64,000 bases of DNA from Elmis aenea (Eukaryota; Arthropoda; Insecta; Coleoptera; Elmidae): NCBI GenBank assembly GCA_947652605.1, contig OX393576.1, forward strand, positions 48,336,966 to 48,400,965, given 5' to 3'. The notes beneath the pieces were generated by a model. The model saw only the letters and a list, made by a program, of their open reading frames with translations, did no database searches and was not told the origin of the DNA. The position numbers were made by a program, and so were the translations under genes. This document shows, piece after piece, positions 46,541 through 57,089 of this stretch; within the stretch, counting starts at the first letter, position 1, and every line of letters starts with the position of its first letter.

Positions 46541-47650
46541 AGTTATGTACGTAACGAGACCGAAAAGTGCTACTTTACTGGACGAGTAGCAGATTTTGGA
46601 CGAGCCGAAAGCGAGTCCTGAAAGCATACGGGTCCAGTAAAGACACATTGCGAGTATGTTTTGTACAATATTTTTTCCGCTACTGACACAAAAATCACTA
46701 TCGTCACCATCCATAATTAAACAATAACTTAACAAACTACAGGTAAAAACTCGCTCGGTGGTATAAGGGCGCTTGTTTGACAGCGCAAATCAACAAAACA
46801 ACTCATCACCATGGCCTAGGCCGGTAAAGACAACTCATCACTAGGGCCGGATTAAGACCCTTAGATGCCCTAAGCACTACCTAATTTTGGTGCCCCCTTA
46901 CACTTGTAATTTAAAATATTAAAACAATAATAAACTATAAAATGAAATTTCACTTGCCAAAAATTCGAAATGAAACAAAACTTACAGTAGTAAAAAAATT
47001 ATATTTATATCTGTATGTTTCCATTTTATTTATGGCTTAACAATTATTTTCTCCTATTTTTTTTTGCTTGCAAAGTCTTTGATCAGATCTTTATAATCAA
47101 TCTTACGTAACAAATATTAGAGATAAGGCATCCAGCCTGCCTTGTTGCATAGTTGTTCTGATGAGATTTTTAATATATATTGCAACCGAGAAAATGAGCA
47201 GTTTTTGACTTTTAATGTTTAAAAGTTGGCAACTAAACTATGAACATCTTATGAGTTAGTACCCGTAACTTGCGCTGTTTTAAACGCGTCTAACTTGTTC
47301 AAAATGTGTGTAGCTTCCGATCTGCGAGCACAGTGTACTTTATTTTGCAGGATAAACATGATGACACAAGAGAGAACGCTTTATAGACAGAACATAAATT
47401 TTTTATTAAATTTTTAAAATGGGTGTCAACTTAATTAATTTAATGATTTAAAGGAAAAATTCGGCTGTGAAAAGTGAAAACATTCAGTGATGTCCCCCTT
47501 CCCTTGATGCCCTAAGCACGTGCGTACTTAGCTTATGGGTTAATCCAGCACTGCTCATCACCATGGCAACCAGTTACTTTCTGGCCTAGGCCAGTAAAGA
47601 TGTATTTTCTAGCCTAAAAAATGATCGGAAACAACAGATTTTTTGGACGG
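46541..47650. repeat. Hairpin-type repeat, family H, copy 1, split by a hAT element
   Basis: Left part 46541-46841 and right part 47554-47650 align with 60745-61135. Features: AGTTATGTACGTAACGAGAC at the start, CTACTTTACTGGACGAG at about 46569 and GGGTCCAGTAAAG at about 46630 as hairpin arms, then CCATCCATAATTAAACAATA and ACAACTCATCACCATGG. The 8-bp duplication CTCATCAC shows the hAT insertion. No ORF. Confidence 0.75.
46842..47553. mobile_element. hAT non-autonomous element with 8-bp duplication CTCATCAC
   Basis: Ends TAGGGCCGGATTAAGACCC and GGGTTAATCCAGCACTG, with perfect duplications at 46834-46841 and 47554-47561. GATGCCCTAAGCAC occurs near both ends, as a direct repeat (about 46864 and 47509). 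Only short meaningless frames inside. Confidence 0.9.
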
Positions 47651-49340
47651 ACGCAAAAAACGACTTACATGGAACAATAGTCTGATTTAAAACACTTCTT
47701 CTTGCTAAAATGCTTGTTTAGATCGTTCGCCGATGTTTAGGGTAAAATGTTTGATTCCATGCGTTCATTTTTTATACGGCAAGAGATTTGATATTGTTGT
47801 TCACTTATCTTGTAAATACAAAATCCAGCTGCAACTTTAAGTCCCGTCATTGTTATAGACTGCAAGTTTCTGTCAAACTTAACGATAATAGGATGATGGT
47901 GTTGATTCTAGGTAACGATATCGAGAGCTCGCTGCTGTTCGTTGCAGCAATAATTCATTACGGTGTCGACTCAATAAAATGATTTGTTTAATGCAAGTCA
48001 GTCGATAGTATCGATCCGAACGAAACAAATGCATTAATCATATATCTGGTCGGCGAAAGTTGAAAGAAGACATTACAGAAACGAATGGGGTCAAGTCAAG
48101 CTGAAACAACATCCCGATGTGAACAATGTTCGGTATCGCAGCACACATCTCGAATTGGCTCGCAGTTAACAGAGGGTGTGGAGACTTGATAAATGGTGCT
48201 ATAAATTATAGTCGACTCCTCCCTGGAGTTGAGTGGGCAAATATCTATCACAGTTATAATTTAAAAGATCGTTTATCGAGATATTTATTGCAATCATAAA
48301 GCGTCTACTGCTAAAATATACAGTGACAGCGTTTCATAACGATATCGGAATAATAAATTGCGAACGGGTGGAACCGGTTGGTAAATAACGTGTTCGACAA
48401 GCACCTCATATGACAAACATTTCACAACACCGCCACTTTTCCGAAACATCGATACGTCAAATTAATTACCCCAACACTTGTAAATAGATGATGTTCAACG
48501 TGTTGCTTGACAACGACGTACCACCGACTTGAATGATGCCAAGTTGTACACTTATTGGAGCTTAAATGTCTGTTAATCTTCAGTATTTGCATATTTGTGT
48601 CGTAAGTTATGAAAAACCTGACCTCAAGCGATTTAACATTTAAATTTAACTGCTCGAATCTAATTATTATTTATTGTCTTGTTCATTTGGTGTAAATCAA
48701 TTTTATTGCTTCATCAGTGGGTCGACTTTCCAAGCAATTTGCTGCAGCTGACTTTACAACATTGCTTTTATGGTGGTTCAGAAGAGCGATTTTCCAAAAT
48801 ATGGACTTGGCATCTATTATATATCATAATAAAGGTAATTTACTTCACCAACGATAGTTTTTCACTTCGATAAATTAAAATTTTCTCTAGAAAATAAAAT
48901 AACAGGGTACAAAACCACTGTATAAACAAAAAAAATATTAATTAAAATAAATTAGCCCAATTTAAGTACTTAGTTTTCTTCACTTTAATCAAAGTTTCAC
49001 AATATTGCTGTTAAAGATGCATAAATTATTATAAAAGTAAAAGAAATTACATGGATTAATTATTATCACATACGAATCAGAACACCTAATCACATAAATA
49101 GCATAAATTAAAGTCATTTTCACAAGTACAGTTGAATAATTACTTTAAGAATTTATAGCCAAGGTTATTACGTTATTTAAAGTAAATTAAAGACTTACAT
49201 TACATTAGCAGCCTAGGACAAAATGTTAAAATTTTGTGTGGTACATAAAGTATATATTAGAGGTAAAGTTTATACTTGTCATGACTAGACATTTAACATT
49301 TTGTTATTTAGAAGCAGATGCAATACATTTTGTTATGATC
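47651..49340. other. Unique stretch with GC-richer island at 48000-48560
   Basis: No gene or TE. The island includes paired TCGATAGTATCGATC and several homeodomain-like sites. Possible regulatory DNA only. Confidence 0.35.
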
Positions 49341-49348
49341 GCATATAC

Positions 49349-50099
49349 CAGGGGTCCCCAAACTTTTAGGAGGAAGGCCACATAGGGACACTGCCAAGTG
49401 GGCCAGATTACAAAAATATTTATTTTTTCACATTAAATACCTCTACAAGTATAACAAGAATAATAACTTAAGTACAACTACTAAACAAATATATTTTTCT
49501 TAACAATAAAGTTAACTCAATATACTCGACAAATATAATAATTTAAAAAATTCAATTAAACAAAGAGGTATTCTCAAAACCCTATTAATCAACATCGTCA
49601 AGTATATATTGAAATAGTGCTAATAAGAACTTTGTTATAGTATCTTTAAAGCCTAAAGAAGTTATCGAATTTTGGTGTCAAATTGAAAACGCTTGTATTA
49701 AAAAAATTATACAAATGACTGTCGGTTAGTTTTCAGTATATTTTTCATTACATGTGTAATGTTTCAGTCTTAACAATGATTGTTTGCAGATGTAAGTACT
49801 GCCTAATGAAACAATCCAATATCTTTCAATATGTTTGATGTTACCAGATTTATTTTCTGGCAACAAAGAATAAAACTTGTATCAAGTTTTTACTTTCGAA
49901 TAATAATTTCTCCGTGGTATTGATTGCAAAGTTACCAATTTGTAGGCTGAATTTATTTTGTTTATTAAAATTGTCATGAATTATGTAGGTATTTTATGTG
50001 TGACATTAGCAGTATTATGTTTTTTTTAAACAGCCGCGGGCCAGATGAATACCCTTCGCGAACCGGTTTGGCCCGCAGGCTGTAGTTTGGGGACCTCTG
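49349..50099. mobile_element. hAT non-autonomous element, 751 bp
   Basis: Ends CAGGGGTCCCCAAACTTTT and AGTTTGGGGACCTCTG. Flanks GCATATAC and GCATATGC are 8-bp duplications with one mismatch. Subterminal GGCCACATAGGGACACTGCC-like and GGTTTGGCCCGCAGGC-like GC-rich zones bracket an AT-rich interior without ORFs. Confidence 0.88.
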
Positions 50100-50279
50100 G
50101 CATATGCTAAGAGTTTACGTAAATACTTAAATTTTACAGTATAAATGAACATGAACTAGTGAAAAAAATTATGATACTTTCCGTATTCTTTTTCTTAATG
50201 TCACTCTGTATCATCAGGTGTGAGGTATTTATTCCTACTTTTGTAAGTAAATTCTACTTGTCAGTTTCCCCACATCTCT

Positions 50280-50565
50280 TTCTATCTTCAGCTAACTCTC
50301 TAACTGCACTCGATCCCTTTTTAAAGCAGTTTCTTTAACCTCTTCATTCCAGGTTTCCATTAGTCTTTCTTTTCACGCTTTTCTCCGTTCTTCCTTGATT
50401 TTTCACATTATTCTATCATCTCCCATTTGATGCACATCTTTGAAGTGCTTTTTGAAATTTATGCTTAAATTGCCTTACTTTGAGGTTTCCTCTATTTCAT
50501 TTCTGATTTTGTCTCTACACGTTTTACTTTTCATTTTGCTTTAAAACCTCATTTCTGTACTTGTG
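50280..50565 (-). pseudogene. LINE fragment (linker region of an endonuclease/RT protein), tentative
   Basis: Minus-strand reading gives RDKIRNEIEETSK, then frames with KEERRKA, KERLMETWNEEVKETALKRD and RVQLES. The W(W)NEEVKxAxKRK pattern is seen between the endonuclease and reverse transcriptase domains of some insect LINEs. Too short and broken for a firm call. Confidence 0.4.
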
Positions 50566-52366
50566 ATTAGATTTTCCAAAAGAATCAAAGGCAAGCTATT
50601 AGATACGCAATCACTAAAACGTTTTTGTAGATAAATGATTTAAGTATTATGTTTTTTAATTTTTATTGCTTGATTAAAAAGACGAATTTCCTTCAAACAT
50701 ATTTTTCACTGACAAGCTAAAGTGAGCAGTAGAACTATGTGAAAATAATTTTTTTTTGCAAGAAGTTACACCATAAATGAGTAATTGTTTAATTAATCAA
50801 ATAACTCAAAACACTTGCATTAATCAAAAATTTACAAAAGTCAACTTTTTCGTTCCATTTGAATTCAGTTAATAGATCTGTTGCAACTTTGTCGTAACTT
50901 GGACTAATGCTGTAGATAACTTCATCTAGATCAGACTTTTCGTCCTATAGATGATCAGAATGCACTCTTTGATGATCCTTTAGGGTTGATGACTCAATTT
51001 ATTTTCAATCCAATTTTTAAAAGTATGCAACACAGTTTTTAAATTACTAAATTTAATTTTAGGACAGCGATTGTAATAAAATTTAGAATTTATATTCCAT
51101 TAAACTCTTAAAATTTATTAACGGTATATGGCACTATCAATTTTCTTTAATACGTTTCAACGACGTACTAATTACCAATTAGATATTCCACAGTCGTTTA
51201 TGATACCCTCCAAGGTTCGATTCCGCCTTTGCAGTTTTATTGCTTTGGCATTTTAAATTGGGCAACAGCAAATTTTACCATTTATTTATCCAGAGAAGGT
51301 CGTTCATTTCGTCATAAATAATCTGGTAGGTCGGTATCCGATAAACCAATTATTACGGGAGCAGATAAGTATAATATATACGGCTTGTAGCTCGTATCAC
51401 GATGTAATCTTAAGAAACGAATCCAATTTACAACACTTCGACCTCACTAGTTTTCCTTAATTGACTCCATAATGGGGACAGACGTGCTGCTATCGGCTTC
51501 GAGAGCCGCCGGTAAGACAGGTAGCAATGTTAAAGGCGGGTCTCTCACATGAACTACACCGTTACTTTTACTAAAGTAATCATATATTAACAGTTTTTCC
51601 GAGCGTATGCAGAATGTATGATAATACCATGATGGCTGGGAATTATGTGCGTGTACATGGCGATCACGGCGTCTTCCTCGAACTATAAATTAACCAGGTA
51701 CTGGCTGCTGCAGTGCACTACTTCTTATTTTGTACTTATTAGCTGTTCTGCTGCTCGTTGCCGGCTTACTGAGTAATTAATTAATACCTAATCTGCACAT
51801 ATACAAGCATGCATGTTCATACGCTCCTAAGAGTTGATTGCAAACGAGAAATGCGGTTATGTAGTTAATTCAACAGCTAATTAGCAGTTTGAGGAAAGGC
51901 GAATGCTTACTTTTCAAAGAAAACTCATTCATTTACCAACGATTTATATTTATACCGATTGTGGGACGCAGATAAAGTTTTTCACTTGGACATGTAAAAG
52001 TTATTTCATCTTAACTAACAAACGGACATCGAAGTCCTAAAAAATAAGTTTAATTCTAGTTTGGGCGTATAAATATAATTTTTTTTTCTGTTTGCGTTTA
52101 AAAAAAAACAATTTTTGTAGGGTTTGGGTTCCAAGAAGAAATGGCTATCAAGAACAAAGCACTCTTCAGGTGAAATTTGAGTTTACGAGGACTGCAGTAG
52201 TGAACTTATCATCGTCTTCTTTTATATGTAATACACCTATTGCTCTATTTTGACAATATAAAACCTCTCCCTGGGTGCCGTCTCCCTCTTGGTCTATAAT
52301 TCCATGCCAATTTTGGAAGTGTATCGTCTTCCAATCGTTTCAGATGCTCCATCTCCTTCAAGGATG
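50566..52366. other. Unique stretch with GC-richer island at 51200-51780
   Basis: The island is the only part with obvious CpGs. An ATG at 51472 opens 13 codons ending at a GTAAGA donor-like site at 51512. No similarity known. Otherwise featureless. Confidence 0.35.
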
Positions 52367-52374
52367 TTTTATAC

Positions 52375-52614
52375 CAGCGATTCTTAACCGGGGGGCCGTG
52401 AAGAGTTTTAAGGGGGGCCGCGAAAAATGTAATAAACGTTTTTACTTTTTAAAATATTGAAATCTTTAAAAAAATATTTTTTGCTCCTTATTTTACTCCA
52501 GAGAGATATTTTCTTAAATAAATCGTAATATTTTTGTTACTACAAACTAGGGGACCGCGAAAATATTTTAGGATATTTAGGGGGCCGCGACTACTAAAAG
52601 GTTAAGAACCACTG
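52375..52614. mobile_element. hAT MITE with 8-bp duplication TTTTATAC
   Basis: Ends CAGCGATTCTTAACCGGGGG and AAAAGGTTAAGAACCACTG, with perfect TTTTATAC at 52367-52374 and 52615-52622. Repeated GGGGGCCGCGA motifs lie inside both ends. 240 bp, non-coding. Confidence 0.92.
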
Positions 52615-52622
52615 TTTTATAC

Positions 52623-53177
52623 GACTATAATAACTGGAAATTGGACCATATTTCCAAGTAATTTTTAATTTTCTTATATCCTCACTTCTAAAATTATTTA
52701 ATTTTATACATGCTGTTGCCGACCTGAGAAACTTAATTTTTACTTTTTCAGTCAGATTAACAAATAATTTCATAACTTCTATGACATTGAAAACTAGATC
52801 TATTATTCTTAGTTTTGGTTGATTAATGTGGCAAAATTCGTTTGAACTGCACGACTACCCTTAAAACATTTTAATATTTTTGCGTTCTGTGTTAAAATTG
52901 GATTGGTAAATATTCAAATTTAAAAAGTTGCTAATGTACAACTTTTTTTTTGAAATTGTGCAAAAAAAATTATAATTTGTACGTTAACAGGTTTACACTT
53001 TATTTTTAAATTCTCTAATTTACTCTAACAGTTACAATTTTTAAAGGATGTGTGCAAATTTATTATGTAAAGTTCATGATTTGTATACATAAATTTCTGA
53101 AAGCGTATTAAACGCTTACGCAAAATTTAAATTCACAAAGTTAAATCAGTCAAAATACATTAAAAATAACTGACATA
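52623..53177. other. AT-rich non-coding stretch
   Basis: Nothing recognised before the Harbinger TIR. Confidence 0.4.
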
Positions 53178-53345
53178 GGGGTCTATTCTGTAAATATAAT
53201 GTTAAATTTAAACAGCCTGTTAAAATTAAAATTATAACAGGCTGTTAAAATCGAATAGCTAAAATGGTATTCTGTATCAATATTTTAAACAGAGCTGTTA
53301 AAATATTAAATTTTAACAGGTCTGTTAAAATATGAATCGACTCAT
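53178..53345. repeat. Left TIR and subterminal CTGTTAAAAT repeats of the Harbinger element
   Basis: CTGTTAAAAT occurs at about 53217, 53241, 53296 and 53323, partly as inverted pairs such as TAACAGGCTGTTA. Repeated subterminal motifs are typical binding sites for the Myb-like partner or the transposase in this superfamily; binding here is inferred. Confidence 0.65.
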
Positions 53346-53595
53346 GCGCATTAACAATCGCTTACGTGCAGTAACATTTGCCTATCCTTGTTGCTCAACC
53401 CGAATTTAGGTGTTGTTCTCCTTTTACTTTGATTGTGGTACATGTGACCAGAAAAGAGCGCTCAACGCTCATGTTATTTAAATAAATAATCTATTATTGC
53501 ACGTGCTCACAATGAATGAATGCACTGTTATTCATCGATTCATCCACTTCAAATTTTTGTTACTGTTTATGTTTTCTGGTTAGTCAGGTTAAATA

Positions 53596-53815
53596 GTTAT
53601 TTATGTATCAAGGCCAAAAAGTGTAACTTTTTCGGCCGCGTCTGGTTTGCTGGCCGAGACGTAGTCGAGGCCAGCAAACAGGCAAGGCCGAAAAAGTACG
53701 TTTTGGACGAGGTGCATATTACATTTTTTGTGCGATCGAATTAAAAACAATTTAAATTTTTAGTAATTTTCAAAATTATAGGTTAGAAACTACGTGACAT
53801 TCTGTCACTGACAGC
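53596..53815. repeat. Repeat G, copy 3, partial, inside the Harbinger element
   Basis: Matches copies 1 and 2 from AGTTATTTATGTATCAAGGC to TTCTGTCACTGACAG, then diverges. It keeps the complete first hairpin (AACTTTTTCGGCC to GGCCGAAAAAGT). It lies between the left TIR and the Myb-like start codon. Confidence 0.75.
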
Positions 53816-53863
53816 TGTCTGTTTGTATTTACGGTAGATGGTAATATTGTGGGCTCCGCTGAA

Positions 53864-54561
53864 ATGTCTGGTAAAAGATCAAGAGCCACCAAAGCGCAAA
53901 TAGAAAAGTTAGTGTCCTTTGTTACTCAAAATAAGGAAATGATATCCAACATTAACGATCTCAGGTGGAATCAACTAACTGAACTATTAAATAATCTTGA
54001 AACTTAAAAAACTGTCACGCAGTGGAAAGCAGTATGTATATTACATTAATACATGATAATAAATGTATATGAAAATATTGTATATTATAGGTTTATTCTG
54101 ATTTAAGAACAAATACAAAACGGCGAGCAAGAGCCATTAAGGCAGATTTATGTGAAACAGGAGGTGGACCCCCTAAACATAAACAGTTAACTGATGTTGA
54201 AGAAAAAGTGTTATCAATACTAGACGGTGTAGTGATAGAAGGTATTACTAGTGTACCAGAAGTAGGCATTTTCGATGAAGAAGAAACATCTGGTTCAGGT
54301 GTAATAAAAGATATGGTTAATTTTGAAATAATTGATATAGTAGATATAGGGGCAACTGAAAACACACAAAATGACGAGCTTCCAACGAATGTCCAACCAC
54401 GAAAAAAATTCATTAAACCACATAAATTACGAAAAACTAGATTCAAAACGAGCACTAATGATGTCACTTTGCTGGCACAAAGTAATAATAATGTAGCCAG
54501 AGGTTTAATGGCAGTCGCTAAAGCTCTGCAATTTTGTGGAAAACAAATGCAACGAAAATAA
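53864..54561 (+). pseudogene. Harbinger Myb/SANT-like accessory protein, two exons, one in-frame stop
   Basis: The partner protein of Harbinger transposases, which binds DNA and brings the transposase to the nucleus and element ends. Exon 1 (53864-54031) starts MSGKRSRATKAQIEKLVSFV and continues to RWNQLTELLNNLET, a TAA at 54005-54007, then KTVTQWKA. A 59-bp intron (54032-54090, GTATGT to ATTATAG) follows, and exon 2 (54091-54561) gives VYSDLRTNTKRRARAIKADL, CETGGGPPKHKQLTDVEEKV, then an acidic middle and a basic C-terminus ending FCGKQMQRK. The frame is continuous across the splice and across the TAA, so the stop is the only lesion seen. The trihelix/Myb-like fold spans about residues 5-75. 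Roughly 208 codons in all. An AATAAA overlaps the end of the gene. The minus-strand ORF at 54093-54692 is a shadow. Confidence 0.85.
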
Positions 54562-54938
54562 AATTGCCTTTTATACATAAATATATATATATTTATTTGT
54601 ATAACTAAATTAAATATTAGTGAAAACAAACAATCGTACAATTTAAAAGTTAACAACTGAATGGGAATAAAAATGTCAGCCAGTTTTAACATACAATTTT
54701 TTTAAGACTTAAAATAATTGTAAAAATCTTGTTTGACTACCATTTGTTATTCCTAAAACAGAAATGTCACTAATTAACTTATAACTTACTTAAAAACATA
54801 ACATTAATTATTTACAACTTGAAATCCTAATTATACTTAAGTAACTGTAGTGTATAACAAATTTATCATGTACATATATAATATAAATAATTTTGTTTTA
54901 TGTACTTATAATTAATTTTCATGAAAAATATAATGGTG

Positions 54939-56112
54939 TTATAAAAAATATTCTTGGGTTATTTGTTCTCTTTTTCTTTCGCCTTCTAGCAGTAAATTGT
55001 TGTGCTCGCCATAATTTTCATTTATTATATTTACAGGTTCCTCTTCTACTTCGTCATCAGGTAAATTGACTTTAAAAAAATTAGCGATATTGTGTAGCAC
55101 ACCACAAGAATAGATTATTTTTGCAGCTTTTATAGGATCGTAATTTAAAGTTCGATGTTTTAACAAGCATCGAAATCGACTTTTTAAACATCCATTTAAA
55201 CGTTCTATTGTTAATCTTGCCCTTGTAAGATGTGTATTAAATCTGCCTTGAGGTGTATTTTCATTTACATCACCAGGATATTTTATTAAGAGCCAAGGTG
55301 TCAATGGATATCCTTCATCCCCAATTAAATGATATTTTAAATTGTCATTAAAGTAAGTTCTTCGCAGATGACTATTTATACTAGACATCATCCATATGGC
55401 AGAATCATGGGTAGATCCTGGAAATCTTGCATTCATGTTAATAATATTCAAATTGGCATCACTTATAATTTGAACATTTATGCTGTAGAATCCTTTTCTG
55501 TTGTAATATGGTGCTGCAGGATATATCTCATGTTCCTTTGGTGGAGCTATTATTGCAATATGAGTACCATCGATAACTCCAATGGTATTTGGAAACTGAT
55601 ATCTTCTAGAAAAAGCCTGTGCTTTACTTTCCATTACATTGTTGTTCATTGAAAATTTTATCCATGTATTTAATAATCTGTCATTAATAACATTCGATAC
55701 AGCTGTTATACATCTGCTGACTGCAGGTTGGCTCATCACAACATTAACAGCACTTCCCACATCCAACTGATAACTTCCATGGCCAAAAAAATGCAGTGCA
55801 CACATAACTTTCATATAATTTGGAATAGCGGTATTTCGCCTCTCTGATGGAAGATGTGGTACAACGTTTTCTATTATAAACTGTGTTGCTTCTTTACTAA
55901 ATCTAAATAATTTTAAAAATCTAAAATCTGGCAGTTCGAAAGGATTACTTGCATCTCTAAGTTGTCGATTTGTCAACCTTAGCTCATTTCTACAAATTAT
56001 TCACTAGATTACTATCAATACATGTTTATATGGAACTGTACTTACTTTCTTCGTTGTTCTTGTTGTTGTTCATTAACAAACAGAGCAATAAAACCAGGCA
56101 CAGCAGCCATTT
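54939..56112 (-). CDS. PIF/Harbinger DDE transposase (HARBI1-like nuclease), probable two-exon gene
   Basis: The long exon, 55989 down to 54939, encodes at least 345 residues without a stop. Numbered from the TTG at 55976, the catalytic residues are D136 in TIGVIDGTHI, D220 in LIGDEGYPL and E258 in RLTIERLNGCLKSRF, the DDE triad of the family; PGSTHDSAIW at 187-195 and the C-terminal LHNIANFF are also typical. Residues 4-25 (RQLRDASNPFELPDFRFLKL) match the usual start region. No ATG lies at the start of this exon, but an upstream exon at 56112-56046 joins through a 56-bp intron (GTAAGT to TTTGTAG). In the matching frame it encodes VPGFIALFVNEQQQEQRR. Its ATG (56112) is out of that frame by two bases, where TGTGTG suggests a slipped TG. 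The enzyme would cut and paste the element at 3-bp sites. Main domain intact; start probably disrupted. Confidence 0.9.
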
Positions 56113-56159
56113 TCACAACTTAACACGTCAAGTTAAAATTAAAGCCTTCTAATTTGCTG

Positions 56160-56310
56160 CCTTTAAAATTAACCTGTTATTTGTTAAAATTAACGGATTC
56201 TGTTAAAATTTTAACTGACAAGCCTCTTACAGAATACAATTTATGTTAAAACTGACGTTAAATTTTAACATCCTGTTAAAATTTAACATTATATTTACAG
56301 AATAGACCCC
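56160..56310. repeat. Right TIR and subterminal GTTAAAAT repeats of the Harbinger element
   Basis: CTGTTAAAAT occurs at about 56201, with CTGTTAAAATTT-like and TTGTTAAAATT-like variants at about 56184 and 56273. The terminal 50 bp mirror 53178-53229 with about three mismatches. Confidence 0.65.
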
Positions 56311-56313
56311 ATA

Positions 56314-56705
56314 ATGACATATAAAAAAACAATATTTGTTATTTGTGCTTCATTTTTAACTGTTTTAACCACACCGATTTAGTGAAAATAGTTTAACAAA
56401 AGTGACTCGACAGAAACCATTTTTAGACCAAATATGGGATATTGCATGAAAAATGGTTTCTAAAATATGGGTACTGCTTAAAAAAAAAACAGGCTTTCGC
56501 GCCCATTGTCTATGTTAAAATATTGGTTTTTAGACTGGCAACCGCATCTTCTTTAATTAAATGTTCTTCACGTTGTTGTTGAACAAGACCAAAAACAAGA
56601 TTTTAACACTTTCTTTGGAATTGGTATTTATTTAACGTTCTAATCTATGTCAGCAAATGTTTATTACTATCATGCAAAAAGCCTTTTAACAGCAAAACCC
56701 ATATG
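56314..56705. other. Non-coding stretch
   Basis: Nothing recognised. Confidence 0.4.
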
Positions 56706-56713
56706 CTCTTGAG

Positions 56714-57081
56714 CAGGGCTTCGAACCGGAATTTAACGGAAACCGGAGAAAACCGTTATATTTGTCGAAACGAAAACCGGAGCTGAACCGAAAAAAAAAT
56801 ATCGGTTTATTTCGGTTCAGTACATGTTCAACAAAAACGCGCGTTTCATTTATACATATGTTTCGTTTAATAAATTATATTATTATCATATGTTATACAT
56901 ACTTCTATTTCTAATTATTATACCTTATTATTATAGCAAAGAAAAACATTTAAAATTAATCACTCGGAGCTGAACCGAAAACCGAAAAAACCGTTATTTT
57001 TTCCGGAACCGAACTGATATATATTTTTTTAATTGAACCGGAACGAAAACCGAAACGAAAAAAATAACGTTTGAAGCCCTG
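56714..57081. mobile_element. hAT MITE with 8-bp duplication CTCTTGAG
   Basis: Ends CAGGGCTTCGAACCGGAAT and AACGTTTGAAGCCCTG, with perfect CTCTTGAG at 56706-56713 and 57082-57089. Both halves are made of repeated AACCGGA, AACCGAAA and AACCGTTAT motifs around an AT-rich core. 368 bp, non-coding. Confidence 0.92.
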
Positions 57082-57089
57082 CTCTTGAG

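Larger units (their letters stand above)
53178..56310. mobile_element. Complete PIF/Harbinger transposon
   Basis: TIRs of about 50 bp start GGGGTCTATTCTGTAAATAT and end ATATTTACAGAATAGACCCC; the 3-bp duplication ATA flanks it (53175-53177 and 56311-56313). Two convergent genes fill it: a Myb/SANT-like protein on the plus strand and the DDE transposase on the minus strand. Both subterminal zones repeat CTGTTAAAAT: four copies at about 53216-53335, and at least one exact copy (about 56201) with several GTTAAAAT cores in the last 150 bp. A copy of repeat G lies in the leader of the Myb-like gene. About 3.1 kb, the expected size for the superfamily. Confidence 0.93.

Noticed and set aside
51205..51230. 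GGTTCGATTCC, a tRNA B-box-like sequence
   Set aside because: The flanking bases do not form a T-stem (CAAGG against CCGCC) and there is no A box or acceptor stem upstream.
54093..54692. 199-codon minus-strand ORF
   Set aside because: It is antisense to exon 2 of the Harbinger Myb-like gene, which has clear family motifs on the plus strand.
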